DNA of 64,000 bases from Romanomermis culicivorax. Its lineage: Eukaryota; Nematoda; Enoplea; Mermithida; Mermithidae. A program made the translations under genes and the position numbers. Below, piece after piece: positions 35,101-47,229 of this stretch; positions within the stretch are counted from its first letter, which is position 1, and each line of letters begins with the position of its first letter. Below the pieces are notes generated by a model. The model saw only the letters and a program-made list of their open reading frames with translations. It ran no database searches and had not been told where the DNA came from. Location: assembly GCA_963922205.1 (NCBI GenBank), contig CAWUHX010000130.1:682001-746000 (forward strand). The letters are read 5' to 3'.

Positions 35101-37721
35101 ATAAAAAAATTTGAAAAAAGTCACGAAAAAGTAAAAAATTCACAAAAAAGTAAAAAATTCTCAAAAATGATGACAATGTAACAAAATGAAAAAATTCACA
35201 AACAATGAAAAAACAGAAAAAGTAAAAAGCACAAAAGGAATAAAAAAATCACAAAAAATCACAAAAAAGGTAAAAAAATCACAAAAAAGTAAAAATATAA
35301 AAAAACTAAATAAATAATAACGAAAAATTCAAAAAAATCTCAAAAAAGTAAAAAACTAAAAAAATTACAAAAAATAAAAATATCACAAAAAAGTGGAAAA
35401 ATCACAAAAAAATAAAAATATCACAAAAAAGAAAAAAATCTCAAAAATCACAAAAAGTAAAAGAATCACAAAAATCACGAAAAAGTAAAAGAATCACAAA
35501 AATCACAAAAAAGTAAAAAACTAAAAAATTACAAAAAATAAAGGGATAGAAAATTCAAAAAACGTAAAAAATATAAAATGATCACGAAAAAGTACAAAAA
35601 AATCACAAAAAATTGAATAAATAAAAAAATTACAGAAAAGTAAAAAAAAAATAAAAAATTGTAAACAAGTGAAAAAAACAGAAAAGTGAAAAAACGCAAA
35701 AAAAGTGAAAAAACAAAAAAAGCAAAAAAGGAAAAAAATCACAAAAACGCAAAAAGATAACAAAAAATACAAAAAACTCACAATAAATGAAAAAATTTGA
35801 AAAAAGTAACGAAAAAATAAAAAAATTCACAAAAAAGTAAAAAAATCACAGAAACGCAAAAAGATAACAAAAATACAAAAAACTCACAATAAATAAAAAA
35901 ATATGAAAAAAGTCAAAGTAAAAAATTCACAAAAAAGTAAAAAATCGATAAAAAATTGTAAACATGTGAAAAAAACAGAAAAGTGAAAAAACGCAAAAAA
36001 AGTGAAAAAACAAAAAAAAAACAAAAAAGGAAAAAGTCACGAAAACGTAAAAAGATATCAAAAAATACAAAAAACTCACAATAAATAAAAAAATTTAAAA
36101 AAGTCACGAAAAAGTAAAAAATTCACAGAAAAGTAAAAAATTCAGAAAACAGTAAAAAATTCACAAAAAAGTAAAAAATTCACAAAAAAGTAAAAAATTC
36201 ACAAAAAAATAAAAATATCACAAAAATCACAAAAAGTAAAAAAATCACAAAAATCACGAAAAAGTAAAATAATCACAAAAAAGTAAAAAAATCACAAAAA
36301 AATAAAAAATCGATAAAAAATTGTAAACAAGTGAAAAAAACAGAAAAGTAAAAAAAAACGCAAAAAAAATAAAAAACAAAAAAAACAAAAAAGGAAAAAA
36401 ATCACAAAAACGCAAAAAGATAACAAAAAATACAAAAAACTCGCAATAAATGAAAAAATTTGAAAAAAGTCACGAAAAAGTAAAAAATTCACAAAAAATA
36501 AAAAATTCACAAAAAAATAAAAATATCACAAAAAAGAAAAAAATCTCAAAAATCACAAAAAGTAAAAATATCACAAAAATGATGACAATGTAACAAAATC
36601 AAAAAATTCCCAAACAATGAAAAAACAGAAAAAGTAAAAAGCACAAAAATAATAAAAAAATCACAAAAAATCACAAAAAAGGTAAAAAAATAAAATCACA
36701 AAAAAGTAAAAAAATAAAAAAACTAAATAAATAATAACAAAAAAATGAAAAAAATCCCAAAAAAGTAAAAAACTAAAAAAATTACAAAAAATAAAGAGAT
36801 AGAAAATTTAAAAAACGTAAAAAATATAAAATGATCACGAAAAAGTACAAAAAAATCACAAAAATTTGAATAAATAATAAAATTACAGAAGAGTAAAAAA
36901 AAATTGTAAACAAGTAAAAAAACAGAAAAGTAAAAAAACGCAAAAAAAGTGAAAAAAACAAAAAAAGCAAAAAAGGAAAAAAATCACAAAAACGCAAAAA
37001 GATAACAAAAAATAAAAAAACTCACAATAAATAAAAAAATTTGAAAAAAGTCACGAAAAAGTAAAAAATTCACAAAAAAGTAAAAAATTCACAAAAAAAA
37101 AAAAAAATATCACAAAAAAGTAAAAACTTCACAAAAAAGTAAAAAAATTCACAGAAAAATAAAAATATCACAAAAATCACAAAAAGTAAAAAAATCACAA
37201 AAATCACGAAAAAATAAAATAATCACAAAAAAGTAAAAAAATCACAAAAAAATAAAAATATCACAAAAAAGAAAAAATCTCCAAAACAACAAGAAGTAAA
37301 AAAATCACAAAAATCACGAAAAAGTAAAATAATCACAAAAAAGTAAAAAAATCATAAAAAAGTAAAAAAACACAAAAAAGTAAAAAAACAAAAAAAAAAA
37401 ACAAAAAAGGAAAAAAATCACAAAAACGCAAAGATAACAAAAAATACAAAAAACTGACAACAAATAAAAAAATTTGACAAAAGTCACGAAAAAGTAAAAA
37501 ACTCACAAAAAAGTAAAAAATTCACAAAAAATAAAAATATCACAAAAAAGAAAAAAATCTCAAAAATCACAAAAAGTAAAAAAATCACGAAAAAGTAAAA
37601 TATTCACAAAAAAGTAAAAAAATCACAAAAAAGTAAAAAATCGATAAAAAAATGACCAGTGTCCGAAAAATATTATACCTGGAGAAAAAAGAACGACTAA
37701 TCCATAAAATAGACCCCACAT
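23133..37721 (-). CDS. Secreted cysteine-rich protein, gene B (paralogue of gene A, six exons)
   Basis: Exons in transcription order are 37679-37721, 30897-30984, 28196-28360, 25438-25544, 25043-25067 and 23133-23316, totalling 612 nt and 203 residues. Junction phases are 1,2,2,1,2, identical to gene A. Exon 1 encodes a short signal peptide (MWGLFYGLVVLFSPG). The third exon reads LFDFVDHEDQCSIICLGEST against gene A MFQFVDDEDQCPLGCVGNTT, and the fourth reads NCEERPWKNRL...YICDQS against HCPERPWKKRL...YVCDES. The last reads TKCRWNCYLDNVQEKCG. Exon 5 is a 25-nt microexon standing where gene A has a 190-nt exon, so about 55 residues of the second module are missing. Introns of 0.4-6.7 kb are almost pure repeat. 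The stop lies in a CTACAG motif. A TTTTTTAG acceptor lies 14 nt before the ATG. Role unknown, presumably extracellular. Confidence 0.82.
23340..24965 (-). repeat. About 50-bp array in gene B intron 5, donor-like units
   Basis: About 32 tandem units. On the transcribed strand each reads ATAAGCAGGTTCGAAAATC followed by TACAGTAAGCCAGCTC and ACTGAACTGAAAA. Each unit thus has a CAG-GT donor-like junction and a CTACAG acceptor-like word. The unit resembles the microexon's own donor region (25030-25050). Confidence 0.9.
25150..25430. repeat. AAATTTAAAA / TTTTTAAATT low-complexity tract
   Basis: A/T-only stretch with an A-rich half and a T-rich half, inside gene B intron 4 (25068-25437). It could fold as one long inverted repeat. 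Confidence 0.7.
25545..28195. repeat. Gene B intron 3: TTCAAAATTCATTTTTGAAAAA array
   Basis: The whole intron is degenerate 25-30-bp units of AAAATTCATTTTTGAAAAAT type. Two blocks, about 26640-26990 and 27580-27980, are longer duplicates of each other. No exon-like sequence was found. Confidence 0.8.
28361..30896. repeat. Gene B intron 2: related AT array with three subfamilies
   Basis: Blocks of AAAATTGAAAAATAACAAAA with AAAAAAGGAAAAAATTG alternate with AAATTCATTTTTAAAAAATT units. A segment of about 870 bp (28560-29270) is repeated at about 29460-30190. It is intronic; open frames are low-complexity Phe/Leu or Lys/Asn runs. Confidence 0.8.
30985..33490. repeat. Gene B intron 1, distal part: AAAAAGTACAAAAATAAAAA array
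   Basis: Tandem 12-20-bp units containing AAAAAAGTACAAAA fill this part. A block of 514 bp at about 31485-31998 is repeated, apparently without change, at about 31999-32512. More diverged copies of the same higher-order unit follow to 33350. Confidence 0.85.
33490..37640. repeat. Gene B intron 1, proximal part: ATCACAAAAAAGTAAAAAAT array
   Basis: Units of ATCACAAAAAAGTAAAAA form higher-order blocks. A stretch around 34600-35110 recurs at around 36530-37040 (offset 1930) almost unchanged. Long Phe-rich frames on the minus strand are translations of the array. Confidence 0.85.
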
Positions 37722-37859
37722 TTTTTCCTATACGTCTAAAAAATGCGCAGTGGAAAATTTTCCTGGTCACCAAAACAAAACAGGAAGCGAAAATTCGGCG
37801 TCGAGCTTTTTTTTGTATTCATGAGCAAAACTTATTACTGTAACTTTTTTCCATGACGA

Positions 37860-40800
37860 ATTTTTTGAACTTGCTTTTCAAAGCGAAAAAATGACAAAAA
37901 GTATACTGTAATCAAAATCATTGTCTAAAATTAAATAAAACTAATAAAATCAAAAGAACAAATTGAATTAATAAAAGTAATGGGATTATTAGAACTATTA
38001 AAACTAATAAAAATAATACAACTAATACATCTAACAGAAATAAGATAATTATTAGAACTAATAGAACAAAAAAAACTAATAAATCTGAAAGAACTAACAC
38101 AACTTATAGAATTAATTAAACTAATAGAACTAATAGAACTAACACAACTCATAGAATCAATTTAACTAATTGAACTAATTAAACTGATGAAACTAATGAA
38201 ACTAATGGAACCAATAGAACCTACAGAGCTAAAAGAACTAATACAACTAATGAAACTTGCACTAATAGAATTAATAGAACTAACACAACTCATAGAATCA
38301 ATTTAACTAATTGAACTAATGAAACTGATGAAACTAATGAAACTAATGGAACTAATGGAACCAATAGAACTTACAGAGCTAAAAGAACTAATACAACTAA
38401 TAAAACTTGCACTAATAGAACTATTAGAACTAACACAACTCATAGAATTAATCTAACTAATAGAACCAATGAAACTAATGGAATTAATAGAACTAATAGA
38501 ACTGATAGATTTAATAGAACTAAAGGAACAAAAAAACTAATAAACCTGAAAGAACCAACACAACTTATAGAATTAATTAAACTAATAGAACTAATGGAAC
38601 TAATGAAACTAATCGAACTAATGAAACTAATGGAACTAATGAAACTAATAGAACTTACAGAGCTAAAAGAACTAATACAACTAATGAAACTTGCACTAAT
38701 AGAATTAATAGAACTAACACAACTCATAGAATCAATTTAACTAATTGAACTAATGGAACTAATGAAACTAATGGAACTAATGAAACTAATGGGACCAATA
38801 GAACTTACAGAGCTAAAAAAACTAATAAAACTAATAAAACTAGCACTATTAGAACTAATAGAACTAACACAACTCATAGAATTAATCTAACTAATAGAAC
38901 CAATGAAACTAATGGAATTAATAGAACTAATAGAACTGATAGATTTAATAGAACTAAAGGAACAAAAAAAACTAATAAAGCTGAAAGAACCAACACAACT
39001 TATAGAATTAATTAAACTGATAGAACTAATAGAACTAACACGACTCATAGAATACATTTAACTAATTGAACTAATGAAACTAATGGAACTAATAGAACTT
39101 ATAGATCTAAAAGAACTAATACAACCGATGAAACTTGCACTAATAGAACTGATAGAACTAACACAACTTATAGAATTAATTAAACTAATAGAACTAATAG
39201 AACTAAAACAACTCATAGAATCAATTTAACTAATTGAACCAATGAAACTAATGAAACTAATGAAACTAATGAAACTAATGGAACAAATAGAACTTACAGA
39301 GCTAAAAGAACTAATACAACTAATGAAACTTGTACTAATAGAACTAAAAGAACTGACACAACTCATAGAATTAATAGAACTAATAGAACTGATAGATTTA
39401 ATAGAACTAAAGGAACAAAAAAAAACTAATGAACCTGAAAGAACCAACACAACTTATAGAATCGATTAAACTAATAGAACTAATAGAACTAACACGACTC
39501 AGAGAATACATTTAACTAATTGAACTAATGAAACTAATGGAACTAATAGAACTTATAGATCTAAAAGAACTAATACAACCGATGAAACTTGCACTAATAG
39601 AACTGATAGAACTAACACAACTTATAGAATTAATTAAACTAATAGAACTAATAGAACTAACACAACTCATAGAATCAATTTAACTAATTGAACTAATTAA
39701 ACTGATGAAACTAATGAAACTAATGGAACCAATAGAACCTACAGAGCTAAAAGAACTAATACAACTAATGAAACTTGCACTAATAGAATTAATAGAACTA
39801 ACACAACTCATAGAATCAATTTAACTAATTGAACTAATGAAACTGATGAAACTAATGAAACTAATGGAACTAATGGAACCAATAGAACTTACAGAGCTAA
39901 AAGAACTAATACAACTAATAAAACTTGCACTAATAGAACTATTAGAACTAACACAACTCATAGAATTAATCTAACTAATAGAACCAATGAAACTAATGGA
40001 ATTAATAGAACTAATAGAACTGATAGATTTAATAGAACTAAAGGAACAAAAAAACTAATAAACCTGAAAGAACCAACACAACTTATAGAATTAATTAAAC
40101 TAATAGAACTAATGGAACTAATGAAACTAATCGAACTAATGAAACTAATGGAACTAATGAAACTAATAGAACTTACAGAGCTAAAAGAACTAATACAACT
40201 AATGAAACTTGCACTAATAGAATTAATAGAACTAACACAACTCATAGAATCAATTTAACTAATTGAACTAATGGAACTAATGAAACTAATGGAACTAATG
40301 AAACTAATGGGACCAATAGAACTTACAGAGCTAAAAAAACTAATAAAACTAATAAAACTAGCACTATTAGAACTAATAGAACTAACACAACTCATAGAAT
40401 TAATCTAACTAATAGAACCAATGAAACTAATGGAATTAATAGAACTAATAGAACTGATAGATTTAATAGAACTAAAGGAACAAAAAAAACTAATAAAGCT
40501 GAAAGAACCAACACAACTTATAGAATTAATTAAACTGATAGAACTAATAGAACTAACACGACTCATAGAATACATTTAACTAATTGAACTAATGAAACTA
40601 ATGGAACTAATAGAACTTATAGATCTAAAAGAACTAATACAACCGATGAAACTTGCACTAATAGAACTGATAGAACTAACACAACTTATAGAATTAATTA
40701 AACTAATAGAACTAATAGAACTAAAACAACTCATAGAATCAATTTAACTAATTGAACCAATGAAACTAATGAAACTAATGAAACTAATGAAACTAATGGA

Positions 40801-43280
40801 ACAAATAGAACTTACAGAGCTAAAAGAACTAATACAACTAATGAAACTTGTACTAATAGAACTAAAAGAACTGACACAACTCATAGAATTAATAGAACTA
40901 ATAGAACTGATAGATTTAATAGAACTAAAGGAACAAAAAAAAACTAATGAACCTGAAAGAACCAACACAACTTATAGAATCGATTAAACTAATAGAACTA
41001 ATAGAACTAACACGACTCAGAGAATACATTTAACTAATTGAACTAATGAAACTAATGGAACTAATAGAACTTATAGATCTAAAAGAACTAATACAACCGA
41101 TGAAACTTGCACTAATAGAACTGATAGAACTAACACAACTTATAGAATTAATTAAACTAATAGAACTAATAGAACTAACACAACTCATAGAATCAATTTA
41201 ACTAATTGAACTAATGAAACTAATGGAACTAATAGAACTTATACAGCTAAAAGAACTAATACAACTAATGAAACTTGCACTAATAGAACTAATAGAACTA
41301 GCACAACTTATAGAATTAATTAAACTAATAGAACTAAAAGAACTAAGACAACCCATAGAATTTATTATACTAATAGAACTAATAGAACTAACACAACTCA
41401 TAGAATCAATTTAACTGATTGAACTAATGAAACTGACGGAACTAATAGAACTTATGGAGATAAAAGAAATAATACAACTAATGGAACTTGCACTAATAGA
41501 ACTAATAGAACTAGCACAACTTATAGAATTAATTAAACTAATAGAACTAAAAGAAACAAGACAACCCATAGAATTTATTATACTAATAGAACTAATAGAA
41601 CTAACACAACTCATAGAATCAATTTAACTAATTGAACTAATGAAACTGACGGAACTAATAGAACTTATGGAGCTAAAAGAACTAATACAACTAATGAAAC
41701 TCGCACTAATAGAACTAATAGAACTAACACAACTTATAGAATTAATTAAACTAATAGAACTAATAGAACTAACAGAACTCATAGAATCAATTTAGCTAAT
41801 TGAACTAATGAAACTAATGGAACTAATAGAACTTATAGAGCTAAAAGAACTCATACAACTGATGAAACTTGCACTAATAGAACTGATAGAACTAACACAG
41901 CTTATAGAATTAATTAAACTAATAGAACTAATAGAACTAACACAACTCATAGAATCAATTTAATAAATTGAACTAATGAAACTAATGAAACTAATGAAAC
42001 TAATGAAACTAATGAAACTAATGGAACAAATAGAACTTACAGAGCTAAAAGTACTAATACAACTAATGAAACTTGCACTAATAGAACTAAAAGAACTGAC
42101 ACAACTCATAGAATTAATAGAACTAATAGAACTGATAGATTTAATAGAACTAAAGGAACAAAAAAAACTAATAAACCTGAAAGAACCAACACAACTTATA
42201 GAATTAATTAAACTAATAGAACTAATAGAACTAACACGACTCATAGAATACATTTAACTGATTGAACTAATGAAACTAATGGAACTAATAGAACTTATAG
42301 AGCTAAAAGAACCAATACAACTAATGAAACTTGCACTAATAGAACTAATAGAGCTAATAGAACTAACACAACTTATAGATTTAATTAAACTAATAGAACT
42401 AACACGACTCATAGAATCAATTCAACTAATCGAACTAATGAAATTAGTAGAACTAATGGAACTTATAGAGCTAGAAGAACTAATACAACTAATGCAACTT
42501 CCACTAATAGAACTAATAGAACTAACACAACCCATGGAATTAATTCAACTAATTGAACTGATAGAACTAACACAAGTCATATAATCATTGGACTAATAGA
42601 ACTAACACAAGTCATATAATCATTGGACTAATAGAACTAATGAAACTAATAGAACTAATAGAACTAATAGAACTTATAGAGCTAAAGGAACTAATACAAG
42701 TAATGAAACTTGAACTAATAGAACTAATAGAACTAACACAACTCATAGAATCAATTCAACTAATCGAACTAATGAAATTAGTAGAACTAATGGAACTTAT
42801 AGAGCTAGAAGAACTAATACAAGTAATGAAACTTGAACTAATAGAACTAATAGAACTAACACAACTCATAGAATTAATTCAACTAATTGAACTAATAGAA
42901 CTAACAGAAGTCATATAATCATTGGACTAATAGAACTAATGAAACTAATAAAACTAATAGAACTTATAGAGCTAAAAGAACTAATCAACTTATGAAACTT
43001 GAACTAATAGAACTAATAGAACTAACAACTCATAGAATTAATTCAACTAATTGAACTAATAGAACTAACACAAGTCATATAATCATTGGTCTAACAGAAC
43101 TAATGAAACTAATGGAATTAATAGAACTAATAGAACAAATAGATTTAATCAAACTAATAGATATAGTAGAACTAATAGAACTAATAGCACTAGAAGAAAT
43201 AATTGAAAAAATAGATCTAATGAAACTAATAGAATGAATAACTAACAAAATCCATACAAGTAATAAAATAATATAATTAA
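37860..43280. repeat. AACTAATAG hexa/nonanucleotide satellite with 1518-bp duplicated block
   Basis: The tract is made of GAACTAATAGAACTAATA-type units, with longer phrases such as ACACAACTCATAGAATCAAT and AAAGAACTAATACAACTAAT repeated at irregular distances. About 38097-39614 is duplicated in tandem as about 39615-41132 with no difference that I noticed. It lies upstream (5') of gene B. No gene was found, and Ser/Ile-rich frames are artefacts. Confidence 0.9.
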
Positions 43281-43329
43281 TAGGACTGAAACTGCTGCTC
43301 GTGCCAAAAACTAGATTGGATGAGCAAGT

Positions 43330-43640
43330 ACAAATTTTCAGGTTACTCTTGGATACTGTAAGATTACACTTTCGATTAGATCATTTCTTTACACTGGCTC
43401 AAATTGGTATGTAAATTTCTTTACACTAGTATAAAATGAAACGTTAGCTTGTTTACACTAGCTAAATTTGAAAGGCAATTTATTTACACTGGCTCTAATT
43501 AGAAGGTTAGCTACTTTACACTAGCTTAGATGAAACGCAAGTTTGTTTACACTAGCCAGAATTTTGGAGGTAAGTTTCTTTACAACAGCTTAACTTGAAA
43601 CGAAAGCTTCTTTACACTAGGTGAAAATCATAAGTTTACA
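43330..43640. repeat. Short TTTCTTTACACTAGC array
   Basis: Six to seven copies of a 35-45-bp unit with TTTACACTAGCTTAAATTG and GAAACG. It borders the next satellite. Confidence 0.65.
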
Positions 43641-43679
43641 CTAACAACTAATATACATAGAAGATATAGAGTATAGAAC

Positions 43680-45960
43680 ATACAATGTCATACATAACTT
43701 ACAGTATGATCATAATTAATGATGTGCAGGTACAAGTGATCACGTACCTTACAGTATGATCATGTTGCATGATAAGCATGTACAAGTAAAACACATTACA
43801 GTATGATCATGTTACATGATGTGCAGGTGCAAGTGACAAATACCTTACAGTATGATCATGTTACATGATCTCCATGTACAAGTGAAACACATTATAGTAT
43901 GATCATGTTACATGATGTGCAGGTGAAAGTGACACATACCTTACAGTATGATCACGTTACATGATCTGCATGTACATCTGAAACACATTACAGTATGATC
44001 ATGTTACATGATGTGCAGGTGCGAGTGACACATACCTTACAGTATGATCACATTACATGATCTGCATGTACAAGTGAAACACATTACAGTATGATCATGT
44101 TACATGATACGCATGTACAGGTTATACATGCCTTACAGTATGATAACAATACATGATGTGCATATATGAGTGACACACACCTTACAATATGATCACATTA
44201 AATAATACACTAATGCAAAGGATACATGCCTTACACTATGATCATGATACAATATGTGCTTGTGTAAATGACACATTCTTCTTACAGTATTATCATGTTA
44301 TATGTTGCGCAGGTGCAAGTGATACATACCTTACAGTATGATCACGTTACATGATCTGCATGTACATCTGAAACACATTACAGTATGATCATGTTACATG
44401 ATGTGCAGGTGCAAGTGACACATACCTTACAGTATGATCACATTACATGATCTGCATGTACATCTGAAACACATTACAGTATGATCATGTTACATGATGT
44501 GCAGGTGCAAGTGACACATACCTTACAGTATGATCACGTGACATGATCTCCATGTACAAGTGAAACACATTACAGTATGATCATGTTACATGATGTGCAG
44601 GTGCAAGTGACACATACCTTACAGTATGATCACGTTACATGATCTCCATGTACATCTGAAACACATTACAGTATGATCATGTTACATGATGTGCAGGTGC
44701 AAGTGATACATACCTTACAGTATGATCATGTTAAATGATCTCCATGTACAAGTGGAACACATTACAGTGTGATCATGTTACATGATGTGCAGGTGTTAGT
44801 GACACATACCTTACAGTATGATCATGTGACATGATCTCCATGTACAAGTGAAACACATTACAGTATGATCATGTTACATGATGTGCAGGTGCAAATGACA
44901 CATACCTAACAGTGTGATCACATTACATGATCTGCATGTACATCTGAAACACATTACAGTATTATCATGTTACATGATGTGCAGGTGCAAATGGCACATA
45001 CCTTACAGTATGATCATGTTACATGATCTGCATGTACAAGTGAAACACATTACAGTATGATCATGTTACATGATGTGCAGGTGCAAGTGACACATACCTT
45101 ACAGTATGATCATGTTACATGATCTGCATGTACAAGTGAAACACATTACAGTATGATCATGTTACATGATGTGCAGGTGCAAGTGACAAATACCTTACAG
45201 TATGATCATGTTACATGATCTCCATGTACAAGTGAAACACATTACAGTATGATCATGTTACATGATGTGCAGGTGCAAGTGACAAATACCTTACAGTATG
45301 ATCATGTTACATGATCTCCATGTACAAGTGAAACACATTACAGTATGATCATGTTACATGATGTGCAGGTGCGAGTGACACATACCTTACAGTATGATCA
45401 CATTACATGATCTGCATGTACAAGTGAAACACATTACAGTATGACCATGTTACATGATACGCATGTACAGGTTATACATGCCTTACAGTATGATAACAAT
45501 ACATGATGTGCATATATGAGTGACACACACCTTACAATATGATCACATTAAATAATACACTAATGCAAAGGATACATGCCTTACACTATGATCATGATAC
45601 AATATGTGCTTGTGTAAATGACACATTCTTCTTACAGTATTATCATGTTATATGTTGCGCAGGTGCAAGTGATACATACCTTACAGTATGATCATGTTAC
45701 ATGATCTGCATGTACATCTGAAACACATTACAGTATGATCATGTTACATGATGTGCAGGTGCAAGTGATACATACCTTACAGTATGATCACATTACATGA
45801 TCTGCATGTACAAGTGAATCACGTTACAGTATGATCACGTTACATGATGTGCAGGTGCGAGTGACACATACCTTACAGTATGATCACCTTACATGATCTG
45901 CATGCACGAGTAAAACACATCACAGTATGACCATGTTAGATGATACGCATCTACTTTCCA
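43680..45960. repeat. About 95-bp dimeric satellite related to the HSE element end
   Basis: Units read ACCTTACAGTATGATCATG, TTACATGATCTGCATGTACA, AGTGAAACACATTACAGTAT and GTTACATGATGTGCAGGTGC, about 95 bp, built of two similar halves. A diverged segment (about 44130-44340) recurs at about 45487-45700, showing a 1357-bp larger duplication. The phrase CTTACAGTATGATCA with GATGTGCAAGTACA also forms the left end of the dispersed HSE element. Confidence 0.88.
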
Positions 45961-46309
45961 GGATACATTAATTGTACCTGCACATCATATTAGGTCATCA
46001 TACTGTAAGCCATGTATCACTTGTACCTGCACATCATATATATATATATATAATTAATGTGCTAAAGTTATTAAACCAAGTTTTATTTACTGTAGTTTGC
46101 ACAAATTTTTAAACTTATTCTCATAATCGACAGTTTTTAACCTACAGTATTGCTATTATTAACTATATTTTTGTATTAGGTTTACAAAAATCCACTTTAG
46201 TTTACTGTAGTTTATTCTAATTTTTTGGCTCATCGACATTTGATGACTTTTCATCTTTCTATTATTGATGATGAATTTCAGTTTAAAAATTTCAATTTTT
46301 GCTGATAAA

Positions 46310-46510
46310 TTTCATTTTACACTTGATTGTAAAGTTTTCAAAATTGTCAAAAAGTTGTTATGCTGTAAAGTTGTAAAGTGGTAAAATTGACAAATTATGG
46401 AAAGTTGTAAAGTTAGCAAATAATTTTTAAGTTGTAAAGCTGATAAGTTGTAGAAAGTTAAAGTTGAAAAGTCTTCGAAATATGTCGAAAATGATTGCAC
46501 AAAGTTGTAA
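46310..46510. repeat. AAAGTTGTAAAGTTG repeat
   Basis: Degenerate GTTGTAAAGTTG units, the reverse complement of the ACAACTTTACAAC arrays at 50.0-50.3 and 58.1-59.7 kb. The preceding 46000-46310 is AT-rich with a TATATA run and no gene. Confidence 0.6.
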
Positions 46511-46577
46511 ATGGATTTGCCTTGGGATAATTGGTAAATATATAAATTGGAATACTAGCTACTAAACTGATAATTTT

Positions 46578-46855
46578 AATAAGGCTAACTAATACAACAT
46601 ACAATATCAATGTACTGAAGAGCAGAGTTTATATAGTATCATGGAAAATCACGGAATATTCTCGAACATTGTAGAAAGTGCGTGAACGGAATATTATACA
46701 ATATTGTGGAAGGTTCTAGAACTTTCTTGGGACAACGCAGTACACAAGATGTACCTGCTCATTTTACATGATTATATTCTAAAGTATGCATCACTTGTAC
46801 TTGCACATCATTCTACATGATCATACTGTAAGGTACGCATCACTGGTACTTTGTT
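46578..46855 (-). mobile_element. HSE-bearing dispersed element, copy 2
   Basis: On the minus strand it reads from ATGATGTGCAAGTACA-type sequence near 46810, through heat-shock pentamers, to CACGGAATATTC/ATGATACTATATAAAC and ends with ATTGTATGTTGTATTAGTTAG near 46578. This order matches the plus-strand copy at 62935-63165. Confidence 0.6.
46709..46726. promoter_or_regulatory. Four-pentamer heat-shock element
   Basis: GAAGGTTCTAGAACTTTC is four alternating GAA/TTC pentamers with exact 2-base spacing. A second set, GAATATTCTCGAA, lies at 46654-46666. It is about 2.7 kb downstream of the gene C first visible exon and 0.5 kb beyond its stop, so a regulatory link is not implied. Confidence 0.55.
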
Positions 46856-46879
46856 CACAGTGGTCACGTGTTGTATGGC

Positions 46880-47150
46880 AACATACAACATTCCACCCGT
46901 AGGATTGATGTTGTAGCCAATCCACTGGTGCCGAACCCGGCCATTTTTGTTGAGCCCTGGTCGGGATGGTTACACCTACCCCGACATTGGCCAATGGTGG
47001 GACAGCTACGGCACCACCCAGGAAGCCCTTCAACACACGTGTGTTGACAGTAACCGCAAGGTCCCAGGTTCAAGTCCCCCACCGAGCCTAACATTTACTG
47101 GAGCCTCAAGTAGCGGGAACAGATTGCCCCAACAACTCCCACAACATGTA
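46880..47150 (+). mobile_element. SINE-like repeat, copy 1
   Basis: It contains a B-box-like CCCAGGTTCAAGTCCCCC and then a tail GAGCCTAACATTTACTGGAG, AAGTAGCGGGAACAGATTGC. The same tail follows a tRNA-like head at 54890-55045. Both copies sit next to the left edge of the duplicated gene C/D segments. Confidence 0.5.
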
Positions 47151-47229
47151 ATGTGAAGATACTGTAAAATATATATCATAAAAAAAAGTCAAAAGTCATC
47201 AGGAATTTTACTAATCGAGCTGTGCACGA

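Noticed and set aside
38440..42918. Open frames on both strands with Ser-Ile-Ser-Ser and Leu-Ile-Glu-Leu repeats.
   Set aside because: They are translations of the AACTAATAG satellite, whose unit length is a multiple of three. They are open on both strands and even duplicated with the satellite.
43680..45960. Regularly spaced repeats resembling a CRISPR array.
   Set aside because: The spacers are themselves repeated and diverge gradually, the sequence is clearly eukaryotic, and no cas genes are present. It is an ordinary dimeric satellite.
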